A stretch of 64,000 bases of DNA from Deinobacterium chartae. GTDB lineage: Bacteria > Deinococcota > Deinococci > Deinococcales > Deinococcaceae. The notes under the pieces were generated by a model that saw nothing but the letters and a program-made list of their open reading frames with translations, did no database searches and was not told where the DNA came from. Positions within the stretch are counted from its first letter, which is position 1; every line of letters starts with the position of its first letter. The stretch covers positions 248,001 to 312,000 of the forward strand of contig NZ_JACHHG010000001.1 in the NCBI RefSeq assembly GCF_014202645.1. Reading direction: 5' to 3'. This document shows positions 55,801 through 63,886 of the stretch, piece by piece. The position numbers and the translations under genes are program-made.

Positions 55801-57294
55801 TCACCCGGGTCCGGCACTCTCCTCTACCTCGAGCGCTGCGCGCTCGGCCACGCGGGCGCGCACCTCGCGCAGCGCGTCGTGGTGCGCCAGGATCTGCAGG
55901 CTGTCACCGCCCTCGAGGGTGGTAGCTCCCCGAGGAATGATGAACTGCCCGCCCCGGTGGATCAGCACGATCAGGGCTTCCTTGGGAAAGTGCAGGTCCA
56001 CGATGCGCCGCCCGACCACGCTCGAGCCGTGCGGAACGTTCACCTCGACCAGATCGTTGCGGCCCGCTCCGGTCGGCGTGTATTCCAAAAACAGCGGGGT
56101 CTTTTCGGGCAGCGGGGCGCTGACCCGCAGCAGGCGCGCGACCAGCGGCAAGGTGGTGCCCTGGAGCAGCACCGAGGTCAGCACGATAAAAAAGGCGATG
56201 TTGAAGATCAGGTTTGCTCCGGGTGCCCGCTCGAGCAGCGGGAAGGTCGCCAGCACGATCGGTACGGCGCCGCGCAGGCCCACCCAGGCGACCATGCTTT
56301 TTTCGCGTTTTTTCATGGGCCAGGGAAGCAGGCTGAGGTACACGCTGATCGGGCGGGCCACGAACATCAGAAACAGCGAGATCAGCAGGGCTGCGGTGGC
56401 CACCGACAGCAGCTGGGACGGAAAGACCAGCAGGCCCAGCGCCAGAAACAACCCGATCTCGAACAGCTGCGTGATGCCTTCGTGAAACTGGGTCAGGCTG
56501 CGCTTGTGGATAAATTCGGAGTTCCCCATCACCACGGCGGCGAGGTACACCGCCAGGAAGCCGCTGCCGCCCAGCGCGGCGCTCAGCCCGTAGATCAGCA
56601 GGACCAGCATGACGGTCAGCACCGGGTAGAGGCCGTCGAAGGGCAGGTTCAGGCGGTTGACCAGCCACACCGAGGCCCGGCCCAACAGCAGGCCCAGCAG
56701 GCCGCCCAGCAGCATCTGCCGCAGGAACATCGGCACGATGGTCCAGCCGCTCTGCTCGGGATGCAGCGCCAGTTCGGTCAGACCGATGGTCAAAAAGACC
56801 GCCATGGGGTCGTTGATGCCCGACTCGAACTCGAGCAGCGGCTTGACCTGCCCCTTGAGTCCCAGCGCCCGCTCACGCAGCACGCTGAACACCGCGCTGG
56901 CGTCGGTAGAGGAAACGACCGCGCCCAGCAGCAGGCCCTCGACCAGCGAGATCCCCAGCAGCCACGTGGCGAACAGGCCGACCAGCAGCGTGGTGAAGGC
57001 CACGCCGAGCGTGGCCAGCGCCAGGCCCGGGCCCAGCACCGGACGCACCGTGCGCCACTGGGTGGCGAGACCGCCGCTGAACAGGATGAACGACAGCCCC
57101 AGAATGCCCAGAAACTGTGCGGCCAGCGGGTCGTCGAAGTCGATGCCTCCCAGTCCCTCGCTGCCCGCCAGCATGCCGATCGCCAAAAACACCAGCAGGC
57201 CGGGAATGCCCAGGCGACCGCTCACCTTGGTGGCGATGATGCTGAGCAGGCCCAGCAGGGCCGCACCGAAAATGGCGGTCTCGATCTGATGCAC
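55801..57294 (-). CDS. potassium/proton antiporter (NhaP2/CvrA-like)
   Basis: A CPA1 antiporter of about 497 residues with 12-13 membrane segments: GIPGLLVFLAIGMLAGSEGLGGIDFDDPLAAQFLGILGLSFILF, AVVSSTDASAVFSVLRE, LEFESGINDPMAVFLTIGL and WVGLRGAVPIVLATFPLLE. The C-terminal ~75 residues resemble a TrkA-C (RCK-C) domain (NDLVEVNVPHGSSVVGRRIVDLHFPKEALIVLIHRGGQFIIPRG). The start is uncertain: GTG 57294 begins VHQIETAIFG and lies 4 nt after a small ORF; a frame to 57408 adds low-complexity sequence. Confidence 0.85.
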   Translation of the reverse strand: MHQIETAIFGAALLGLLSIIATKVSGRLGIPGLLVFLAIGMLAGSEGLGGIDFDDPLAAQFLGILGLSFILFSGGLATQWRTVRPVLGPGLALATLGVAFTTLLVGLFATWLLGISLVEGLLLGAVVSSTDASAVFSVLRERALGLKGQVKPLLEFESGINDPMAVFLTIGLTELALHPEQSGWTIVPMFLRQMLLGGLLGLLLGRASVWLVNRLNLPFDGLYPVLTVMLVLLIYGLSAALGGSGFLAVYLAAVVMGNSEFIHKRSLTQFHEGITQLFEIGLFLALGLLVFPSQLLSVATAALLISLFLMFVARPISVYLSLLPWPMKKREKSMVAWVGLRGAVPIVLATFPLLERAPGANLIFNIAFFIVLTSVLLQGTTLPLVARLLRVSAPLPEKTPLFLEYTPTGAGRNDLVEVNVPHGSSVVGRRIVDLHFPKEALIVLIHRGGQFIIPRGATTLEGGDSLQILAHHDALREVRARVAERAALEVEESAGPG

Positions 57295-57298
57295 CGGG

Positions 57299-57463
57299 TC
57301 AGCCTGCAGCTCCGGGAGGAGCCGGTAGCCTCCGCAACCCGGCCGCAGGGCCCGGCGAAAGCCGTGAAACGCGGGAGAACCCGGCTGTCCCGTCAGGAGG
57401 TGGGGCAACGCGGCGCAAACCGGACGAACGGGTGAAAACCGGGTCAGCGGAACGTAAGGCCAT
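57299..57463 (-). CDS. possible 54-residue upstream ORF of the antiporter
   Basis: Starts at ATG 57463 with a strong GGAGG about 7 nt upstream, and ends with TGA 57299, 4 nt before the antiporter GTG. The translation (start MALRSADPVFTRSS) is Pro/Gly/Arg-rich and resembles no family. It may be a leader peptide that couples translation, or the antiporter frame may shift here. Confidence 0.3.
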   Translation of the reverse strand: MALRSADPVFTRSSGLRRVAPPPDGTAGFSRVSRLSPGPAAGLRRLPAPPGAAG

Positions 57464-57614
57464 ACACACCTCCACAGCGAAGCAGTATCTTGCGGATCAA
57501 AGCTATTTTTCAGCGTATCGGCGCGTGGGCGGCCTCAAGGTAAGCCGCCTCGCAAGTCCGGGCCGACCATGATCGAGCCATCCGCTGGACGTTACAACCG
57601 AAACAGGAGCGGCT

Positions 57615-57812
57615 ATGACCTACGACCACGGCAGGCACGACCGGCGCGCAGAAGTGCAGGTATGGGTTCTCAAGGTGTGGTGGGATTCTCCGGACGAACG
57701 CTGGCGAGCCACGATCCGGCTGCCCAGCGGCGACCAGCGGTACTTCGGGCGCATCGAAGCCCTGCTCGCTTTTCTCGAGGAACAGTTGTCCGGGCCTCCC
57801 GAAGCGCCCTAG
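57615..57812 (+). CDS. small conserved-looking hypothetical protein
   Basis: A 65-residue protein with AGGAG before the ATG. Its core EVQVWVLKVWWDSPDERWRATIRLPSGDQRYFGRIEALLAFLEEQL looks like a compact beta-beta-alpha domain. No family recognised. It converges on the cupin gene. Confidence 0.55.
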   Translation: MTYDHGRHDRRAEVQVWVLKVWWDSPDERWRATIRLPSGDQRYFGRIEALLAFLEEQLSGPPEAP

Positions 57813-57824
57813 GCCCACAGGGAT

Positions 57825-58166
57825 TCAGCGCGGCGCGTCTTCCCGGTCGCCGTGCGAGCGCGGCTGCGAAACCACCAAAAACTCGGCTGCCGCGTCCGAG
57901 CGGTTGATCGCCTGGTGTGCCGCACCCGGAGGCACCTCGAGGCCCTGGTGTGCACCGAGGGTGTGCTCACGCCCCTCGAGTTCCAGAGTCAAGACGCCGC
58001 GCAGCACGAAGAAGAACTGGCGTGAGCGGGCGTGGCGGTGGCGCTGTTCGGCGCGTCCGGGCGGCATGCGTTCGTGGATGACGCTGAGATCGGCGCTGCG
58101 CACCAGGTGCCAGCCGTCGCAATCGATGCCCCAGGTGTAGTGTTCGGCGTTCTCCCTGCTGATCAT
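57825..58166 (-). CDS. cupin-domain protein
   Basis: A 113-residue single cupin: MPPGRAEQRHRHARSRQFFFVLRGVLTLELEG holds motif 1 His residues and HTLGAHQGLEVPPGAAHQAINRSDAAAEFLVVSQP motif 2 with the last His. It probably binds a metal. Enzyme or sensor role unknown. I chose ATG 58166, which has TAACAT 5 nt upstream; a longer frame to 58223 was rejected. Divergent from the TetR gene. Confidence 0.83.
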   Translation of the reverse strand: MISRENAEHYTWGIDCDGWHLVRSADLSVIHERMPPGRAEQRHRHARSRQFFFVLRGVLTLELEGREHTLGAHQGLEVPPGAAHQAINRSDAAAEFLVVSQPRSHGDREDAPR

Positions 58167-58171
58167 GCGCC

Positions 58172-58177
58172 ATGTTA
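58172..58177 (-). promoter_or_regulatory. leaderless -10 box of the cupin gene
   Basis: TAACAT on the minus strand, 5 nt before the ATG at 58166. Confidence 0.45.
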
Positions 58178-58205
58178 ACCGTCTGTCCGGTGGGTCGGGA
58201 AGCGC

Positions 58206-58234
58206 TTGACGCCCGCTCGCCATAAGATTATGGT
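58206..58234 (+). promoter_or_regulatory. promoter of the TetR/hydrolase operon
   Basis: -35 TTGACG (58206-58211), 17-bp spacer, -10 TATGGT (58229-58234). The region TATG-N5-CATA (58229-58241) is weakly symmetric and could be an operator. Confidence 0.65.
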
Positions 58235-58257
58235 CATCATATAAAGCCGGAGGTCCC

Positions 58258-58893
58258 GTGCGTTATCCCAGGCAACAACGCGAACACACTCGCCGCCGCA
58301 TCCTCGAGGAGGCCTCGAGGGCTTTCCGTGCGGAGGGCGTAGAGCGCACCGGCATCGGGCGGCTGATGTCGCGGCTGGGGTTGACCCACGGCGGCTTCTA
58401 CGCCCACTTCGACTCGAAAGAGGCACTGGTGGGCGAGGCGGTCGGCTGCAGCCTCGAGGCCACGGCGGAACGCCTCGAGCGGGTGATGCGGCGGCGGCCC
58501 GATGATCCGCTGCGAGCGCTGTTGGACGCGTACCTCTCCGAAGCGCACCGCGACGCACCCGCCGAGGGCTGCGCGCTTCCCGCGGTCACGGCCGAGGTGG
58601 CGCGCAGCGGCGAGGAGGCACGCGGCGCACTGACCCGCACCGTGCGCGCGCTGGCCGGGCGCATCGCGCGGGAACTGCCCGCCCCGCAACACGCCACGGC
58701 CCCGGACAGGCAAGAGGCCCAATCGCTCGCCCTGCTGGGTTCCATGGCCGGCATCGTCGCCCTGGCCCGCGCCGTCAACGACCCCGAACTCAGCCGTAAG
58801 CTGCTGCAAGCTGGCCGAGACCTGCTGCAAGCCGCCCTCGACGCACCCACCCCGGAGGAACCCGATGACCGCTCCCAGCACGAACCTGCCTGA
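58258..58893 (+). CDS. TetR-family transcriptional repressor
   Basis: A 211-residue regulator starting at GTG 58258 with GGAGG upstream. HTH: RRRILEEASRAFRAEGVERTGIGRLMSRLGLTHGGFYAHFDSKEALV. The GFYAHF and CALPAVTAEVARSG wording resembles the group regulating quinone/epoxide detoxification genes. Overlaps the alpha/beta hydrolase gene by 29 bases and probably controls it. Confidence 0.87.
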   Translation: MRYPRQQREHTRRRILEEASRAFRAEGVERTGIGRLMSRLGLTHGGFYAHFDSKEALVGEAVGCSLEATAERLERVMRRRPDDPLRALLDAYLSEAHRDAPAEGCALPAVTAEVARSGEEARGALTRTVRALAGRIARELPAPQHATAPDRQEAQSLALLGSMAGIVALARAVNDPELSRKLLQAGRDLLQAALDAPTPEEPDDRSQHEPA

Positions 58894-59635
58894 ACTCGCC
58901 GCCCGGTTCTTTCAACCGCGCCGCGCTCCGCTCGACGAAACCGGAGCGGCGCTGCTGCAACGCGCCGAACGCCTCGAGGACGACCACGGCCTGGAGGTGT
59001 TCGCCTGGGGCCAGGGTGAAACCGTGCTGCTCGTTCACGGCTGGGAGTCGCGCGCCGCGCACATGGCCGCGCTGATCGACGCGCTCGCCGGGCGCGGCCT
59101 GCGGGCGGTGGCCTTCGACGGCCCGGCCCACGGCGACTCGCCGGGCATTCACGCCAGCGCCGTGCTGCAGGCCGAGAGCGCCCTGCGGCTGGCCCGGCGG
59201 CTGGGTCCGCTGCGCGGCATCATCGGCCACTCGATGGGCGGCGCCGCCGCCGCCATCGCGCTGGCCCACGGCGCCCAGGCCCAGCGCGCGGTCCTGCTGG
59301 CCGCCCCTGCCTCGCTGCGCCGGGTGCTCGAGCGCGCAGCCGGGGGCGCGGGGCTGCACGACCACCTCGAGGCCTTTTTGCACGCTGCCGAAGAGCTGGT
59401 GGGCGCGCGCCTCGAGGACCTCGAGATCTCACGCCTCGCGCCGCGCCTCGCGGTGCCCGCGCTGCTCTTGCATGACCCTGCCGACCGCGAGGTGCCCTTC
59501 GCAGAAGGGCAGGAGATCGCGGCACACTGGCCGGGCGCGCGCCTCGAGGCCGTCCCGGAAGCAGGGCACCGCCGGATTCTGCGCCGCCCGGACACGGTCG
59601 CGCGCGCGGTCAATTTTGTGGCCGGGAGTGCGTAA
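58865..59635 (+). CDS. alpha/beta hydrolase
   Basis: A 256-residue serine hydrolase: oxyanion motif LLVHGWESRAAHM, FDGPAHGDSPG, nucleophile elbow IGHSMGGAAAA, acid Asp in LLHDPADREVPF and catalytic His in VPEAGHRRILR. Cytoplasmic, substrate unknown. Translated from within the TetR gene end. Confidence 0.85.
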   Translation: MTAPSTNLPELAARFFQPRRAPLDETGAALLQRAERLEDDHGLEVFAWGQGETVLLVHGWESRAAHMAALIDALAGRGLRAVAFDGPAHGDSPGIHASAVLQAESALRLARRLGPLRGIIGHSMGGAAAAIALAHGAQAQRAVLLAAPASLRRVLERAAGGAGLHDHLEAFLHAAEELVGARLEDLEISRLAPRLAVPALLLHDPADREVPFAEGQEIAAHWPGARLEAVPEAGHRRILRRPDTVARAVNFVAGSA

Positions 59636-59638
59636 ACC

Positions 59639-60592
59639 CTACAGCGGCTCCCAGGCCGCCGGATCGGTTGGCCCCCTGGCCCACTCCGCACCCGGCACCC
59701 GGTGCGGGGTCAGGGCCACCAGCTTGTCCTGCCGCCATTCGGCCGCACGTGAGCGCAGCATCTCCTGCAGCAGCGGCTCTACGAAGTCTTGGGGGTTCAT
59801 TCCAAAGGCCATCCGGGCGTGATCGCGAAACCAGGGACATGCGAGCAGGTACGGCCCGATCTCCTCGCGGGCGATGCCGTCGCGGATCATCAGTGCAAAG
59901 GCCAGGATGCGCTTGCAGGCGTGCCACGCCAGGCGCTGCGGGTCCTCGTACCAGCGGGCGTAGCGCGCCAGCGCCGCCTCGAGGACCGCGCGGGGCTGAT
60001 CGGTGGGGGCCCCGTGGCCCGAGTAGGCGAGCCGTGCTCCCAGGTTCAGCAGGCGCTCGAGCGAGGCGCAGGCCTGCTCCAGGGCCTGCGGGTACAGCCC
60101 GAACACGGCCAGCCACGCCACGTCGTCGCTGTGGGCGGCGTCGCCCAGCAGCAGCACCCGTTCGCGGGGCTCCCACAGACTGATGTGCCCGGGCGTGTGC
60201 CCGGGTGTGTGCAACACCTCGAGCTGCACGCTTCCGGCATCGATCACCGCGCCCTCCTCGAGGGTCAGGTCCACCGAGTACGCCTCGACCGGCTGATCCA
60301 ACCACACGGCGTCGCAGGCATCCGGAAAACGCAGGTTGACCCGCATCGCCTCGAGAACGTGCGCGGCGACCGGCACACCGTAGCGGGCGCGCAGGTAGGC
60401 GGTACCGCCGACGTGGTCACTGTGGTGATGGGTGTGAACCACCAACATCAGCGTAGCGGGCTCGATTCCGGCGGCGCGCAGCAGCCGTTCGGTCTCGGCC
60501 GCGTCGCTGCCAAAACCGGTGTCAACCAGAATCGGGCGCGAGCCGCGCAGGGCCAGCGAGTGGGCGCTGGGATAGGTACGGGGCAAGAACAC
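59639..60592 (-). CDS. MBL-fold metallo-hydrolase
   Basis: At least 317 residues. The zinc motif HTHHHSDHVGG, HTPGHTPGHISLW and LLLGDAAHSDD are intact, then SGHGAPTDQP, and a helical C-terminal half. GTG 60592 is the first usual start, but no ribosome site fits it. CTG 60613 in the same frame (LNPPDWLVFLPRTYP) has GGAGG 5 nt upstream and may be the real start. Substrate unknown. Confidence 0.85.
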   Translation of the reverse strand: MFLPRTYPSAHSLALRGSRPILVDTGFGSDAAETERLLRAAGIEPATLMLVVHTHHHSDHVGGTAYLRARYGVPVAAHVLEAMRVNLRFPDACDAVWLDQPVEAYSVDLTLEEGAVIDAGSVQLEVLHTPGHTPGHISLWEPRERVLLLGDAAHSDDVAWLAVFGLYPQALEQACASLERLLNLGARLAYSGHGAPTDQPRAVLEAALARYARWYEDPQRLAWHACKRILAFALMIRDGIAREEIGPYLLACPWFRDHARMAFGMNPQDFVEPLLQEMLRSRAAEWRQDKLVALTPHRVPGAEWARGPTDPAAWEPL

Positions 60593-60730
60593 GAGCCAGT
60601 CGGGGGGGTTCAGAAGGACCTCCGGTGCAAGATGTCTGCCGCATCATAACGCCTGACCGGTTTTCCCTGCCTTGCTTCACTTCAGGCCACACACTCAGAA
60701 TCGTGGGGCGTCCGCACCCGGACATCCGGC

Positions 60731-61336
60731 CTACACCCCGCGCTCACGGGCAAAGAGGGCGGCCTGCACCCGGTGGCGCACGCCCAGCTTGGCGAGCAGA
60801 TGCCCCACGTGCACCTTGACGGTCTTCTCGGCCACCCCGAGCTCCAGCGCGATCGCCTTGTTCGATAGGCCGCGCCCCAGCAGGCTCAGCACCTGCCGCT
60901 CGCGGGCGGTCAGCGCGGTCAGCGGGTCGTCGTGCGGACGCGCGAGCACCCGCACCGCCTGCGGGTCCAGCGGCAACTCGCCGCGCAGCGCCGCCCGGAT
61001 CGAAGACACCAGCGCCGCAGGTGCCTCGTGCTTGACCAGAAAACCGCTGGCCCCACGCCGCATGGCCTCGCGCACCTCCTCGGCCTCGAGGAACGAGGTC
61101 AGCACCAGCACCCGCGGTCCCGGCTGCGGCAGGTGTTCGAGCAGGTCCAGCCCGCTGCCGTCGGGCAGGCGCAGGTCGAGCAGCACCACGTCGGGCGCGC
61201 TCGCAGCCACCACGCGCACGGCTTCCTCGAGCGACCCGGCCTCGCCGACCACCTCGAGGTCGGACTGCAGCGACAGGTAGGCCTTGAGCCCCTCGCGCAC
61301 GATCGGATGGTCATCGACCAGAACTAGGCGGGCCAT
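60731..61336 (-). CDS. NarL/FixJ-family response regulator
   Basis: A 201-residue regulator: RLVLVDDHPIVREGLKAYL, phospho-acceptor D54 (VVLLDLRLPDGSG), Lys in FLVKHEAPAAL, and LuxR HTH (LTARERQVLSLLGRGLSNKAIALELGVAEKTVKVHVGHLLAKL). GAGGTGAAGG lies before the ATG at 61336. It overlaps the kinase gene by 13 bases and is its partner. Confidence 0.9.
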   Translation of the reverse strand: MARLVLVDDHPIVREGLKAYLSLQSDLEVVGEAGSLEEAVRVVAASAPDVVLLDLRLPDGSGLDLLEHLPQPGPRVLVLTSFLEAEEVREAMRRGASGFLVKHEAPAALVSSIRAALRGELPLDPQAVRVLARPHDDPLTALTARERQVLSLLGRGLSNKAIALELGVAEKTVKVHVGHLLAKLGVRHRVQAALFARERGV

Positions 61337-62463
61337 GTTCCCTTCACCTCCACTTTCAGACCGCCGCCGCGCCGGGTGCGCAGCGTCAGCACGCCGCCAA
61401 CCTGCTGGGCGCGGGCGCGCATGCCGGCGATGCCCAGGCCCGAGGGCAGACCGCTCAGGCCCTGACCGTCGTCCTCGATCACCAGCCGCACACGGCCCGC
61501 CCGACGCCCGAGCCGCACCCAGACGTTCTGCGCTCCGGCGTGACGCAGCGCGTTGTGCAGCGCCTCCTGGGCAATGCGGTAAAGGGCCTCGCTCACCTCG
61601 GGGGCCGGGTGCAGCTCGGCGACCTCGAGCTGCACCCGCACGCTGCCGCTCACCCGGCTCACCAGCCGCTCGAGGGCCGCGCACAGTCCTACCTGCAGCG
61701 GCGGCGGCCGCAACAGCTCGATCAGGCCACGCAGTTCACCCAAGGCACTCCCGACCAGCTCCGCGCCGCGCTCGAGAGCGGCCTCCCGCCCCTCGGGCCG
61801 CGGGTCCTCGCGGGCGACCCGCAGCGCCAGTTCGGCGGCGAACAGCACCTGTGCCACCGAGTCGTGCATCTCCGAGGCCAGACGGGCGCGCTCCTCGAGG
61901 GCGGCGGTGCGCCGCGCCTCGAGGGTGCGGGCCTCGTGCAGCCGGCTGCGCTCGAGGGCCATCCCGAGCTGGCGGCCCACCGCGGTCAGAAACGCCAGGG
62001 TCGGCTCATCGAAGCGCTCCCGGCCCGAAGCTGCCAGGTTCACGATGCCCACCGGGCCCGCGCGGCCCAGCAACGGCACCGAGGCGTGCACCTCGAGGCC
62101 GCGCCGGTCGCCGCTGGCGCTCTCCAGGCGGCTGCAGTGCACGATGTTCACCCCGGCATCGAGCCGCCCGTGGCGGTACAGCCACTGACAGTCGCAGCTG
62201 CCCACGCACAGCGGACGCCCGCCGTCCTCGCCAAGGGCGGGCGGCAGGCCGGTCGTGCCGCTCAGCCGGAAACGGCCCGCCTGCGTCTCGCCCTCGTCCA
62301 GAAAAATCCAGCCCGCCTCGAGGCCCAGCAGGTCCACCAGGCGGTCCAGGGCCTGCTGCGCGGCCGCCTCGAAGTCGGCTTCACGGTTGAGGACCTCGCC
62401 GATGCTGCCCAGGGTAGCCAGTTCGCGCATGCGCCTCGAGGTGTCGGTTGGGTTGATGGCCAT
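61324..62463 (-). CDS. GAF-domain sensor histidine kinase (HisKA_3) with a four-Cys motif
   Basis: A 379-residue soluble kinase. Residues ~20-170 form a GAF domain with Cys at about 86, 90, 92 and 110 (CVGSCDCQWLY...NIVHC), HisKA_3 carries the His near 200 (LASEMHDSVAQVLFAAELAL) and the ATPase domain has ALHNALRHAGAQNV and DDGQGL. The Cys set recalls GAF kinases such as AirS that bind an iron-sulfur cluster to sense O2 or nitric oxide. I chose ATG 62463: TACAAT lies 7 nt upstream. Confidence 0.87.
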   Translation of the reverse strand: MAINPTDTSRRMRELATLGSIGEVLNREADFEAAAQQALDRLVDLLGLEAGWIFLDEGETQAGRFRLSGTTGLPPALGEDGGRPLCVGSCDCQWLYRHGRLDAGVNIVHCSRLESASGDRRGLEVHASVPLLGRAGPVGIVNLAASGRERFDEPTLAFLTAVGRQLGMALERSRLHEARTLEARRTAALEERARLASEMHDSVAQVLFAAELALRVAREDPRPEGREAALERGAELVGSALGELRGLIELLRPPPLQVGLCAALERLVSRVSGSVRVQLEVAELHPAPEVSEALYRIAQEALHNALRHAGAQNVWVRLGRRAGRVRLVIEDDGQGLSGLPSGLGIAGMRARAQQVGGVLTLRTRRGGGLKVEVKGTWPA

Positions 62464-62468
62464 CGCGC

Positions 62469-62837
62469 CTATTGTAGAGCGCGGCGGTGCCACCACTCGC
62501 GCCAGCGGCGCGGCAGGCCGGTGGCGTCCGGTTCGCCGGCACTCACCCCGGAGAGCTCGACCGCGCCGCCTGCGCCCCGGTAGCGCACCTGCCAGTGGAT
62601 CACCCGCTGCTGCGGGGTATCAGCGAGCACCTCGCCCGCAAAACGCACGTCCTGCTGGTCTGCCAGCATCGCGCGCCAGTACGCCCGGACCGCCTCGCGG
62701 CCACGCAAGGCTTCCCCGAACGGGTCTTCGCAGTACAGTACGTCCTGGGCGAACAGGGCGGCGGCCGCATCGGCGTCGCGCGACTCCCAGGCGGACTTCA
62801 GGCGCGCCAGCCAGGCGTGCGCGTCCGGGGCGCTCAC
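62469..62837 (-). CDS. NTF2-like/SnoaL-fold protein
   Basis: A 122-residue single-domain protein: HAWLARLKSAWESRDADAAAALFAQDVLYCEDPFGEALRGREAVRAYWRAML is typical of SnoaL-like members (DUF4440 group), ending in a TGLPRRWREWWHRR tail. GTG 62837 overlaps the QueA-like stop (GTGA), with AGGGA upstream; ATG 62846 is an alternative. Function unknown. Confidence 0.75.
   Translation of the reverse strand: MSAPDAHAWLARLKSAWESRDADAAAALFAQDVLYCEDPFGEALRGREAVRAYWRAMLADQQDVRFAGEVLADTPQQRVIHWQVRYRGAGGAVELSGVSAGEPDATGLPRRWREWWHRRALQ
62471..62476 (-). promoter_or_regulatory. leaderless -10 box of the GAF kinase
   Basis: TACAAT on the minus strand, 7 nt before the ATG. Its first bases overlap the stop of the upstream gene. 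Confidence 0.55.
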
Positions 62838-63886
62838 AGCACCCATTCCCTGCTGCGCGCAGGCAGCAGCAGGTGGCTGTCCCCGAATTCGTGCCACAAG
62901 TACCGCTCGCGCACCGCCTCGCGGTAAGCGCCCCGCACCATCTCCTCGCCTGCCAGAGCGTACAGCAGCGCCAGGTGGCTGGCGCGCGGATCGTGCAGAC
63001 CCGAAATCAGGCCGTTCACGCTGCTCACCGGCCGACCCGGGTGCAAAAAGCGTCGGGTGAAGCCCCGCGCGGGCCGCACGGCCCGCCCGTCCCAGGCCGA
63101 CTCGAGGGCCTTGACCACCGTGGTCCCCACGGCGATTACCCGCCGACCGGCAGCGCGCGCCGCGTTCACGGCCTGCGCCGCCGCGGCGTCCACCTCGAAA
63201 GCCTCCGGGTACAGCACGTGGTCCTCGAGGTTTTCCGTCTCTACCTCGAGGCTGCTGACCCCGGTGTGCAAGGTGATGCGGGCGAGCTCCACGCCGCGCG
63301 CGCGCAGGTCAGTCAGCACCCGGGAGGTAAAGGGCCGCGCGGCCGAGGGCATCTCGGCGCTGCCCGGACGGTCGGCGAACACGGTCTGGTATGCCCCCAG
63401 CGGGTATTGGCCCTCGAGGTAGCCGTAGCGGATCGGGGACCCGGAGCGGCGCATGGCTTCCCGCTCGTTCTCGAGGTGCACGAACCACAGCCGGGGAAGC
63501 CTTGGGAACGGCGCCAGGAAGCGCCCGCCCGTGCCGCCTACCAGGAAGCTCTGCTGCGGGCGCGGGGCTACCCCGCCCGGCTCGCTCGCGCTGCGGCGCG
63601 GCTCGGCCAACCACAGGCCCGGCCCGTAGCGGTTGGACAGGTTCAGCACAAAGCTGCCCGCCTCGCCCTGCGCCGCGAGCGAGGCGGGCAGGGTGGCGCT
63701 GCGGTTCACCACCAGCAGGTCCCCGGCCTCGAGGAAGTTGGCAAGGTTGGCAAAACGCGAGTGATGGTGCCCGTCGGGGGTACTGACCAGCAGCCGGACC
63801 GCGTCGCGCTCGCGGCCCAGGGCCTCGGCCGGGGCACGGGCTGCGAGCGCGGCCGGACGCTCGAACTCGAGGGCCGCAGCCTTCAC
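62834..63886 (-). CDS. QueA-like tRNA ribosyltransferase-isomerase paralogue
   Basis: A 350-residue protein of the QueA fold. It has FANLANFLEAGDLLVVNRSATLPASL near the N-terminus, the middle FTSRVLTDLRARGVELARITLHTGVSSLE and the late GRRVIAVGTTVVKALESAWDG and GFTRRFLHPG...VNGLISGLHDPRASHLALLYALAG. In standard QueA the first block reads ND.RV.PARL; here N-RSATLPASL, a form I recall from a second QueA-like group. It may not make queuosine. GTG 63886 has GAGGTGAG upstream. Confidence 0.78.
   Translation of the reverse strand: MKAAALEFERPAALAARAPAEALGRERDAVRLLVSTPDGHHHSRFANLANFLEAGDLLVVNRSATLPASLAAQGEAGSFVLNLSNRYGPGLWLAEPRRSASEPGGVAPRPQQSFLVGGTGGRFLAPFPRLPRLWFVHLENEREAMRRSGSPIRYGYLEGQYPLGAYQTVFADRPGSAEMPSAARPFTSRVLTDLRARGVELARITLHTGVSSLEVETENLEDHVLYPEAFEVDAAAAQAVNAARAAGRRVIAVGTTVVKALESAWDGRAVRPARGFTRRFLHPGRPVSSVNGLISGLHDPRASHLALLYALAGEEMVRGAYREAVRERYLWHEFGDSHLLLPARSREWVL

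Noticed and set aside
55879-57435. 518-codon plus-strand frame opposite the antiporter
   Set aside because: Gln/His/Arg-rich shadow of a membrane protein gene; no signals.
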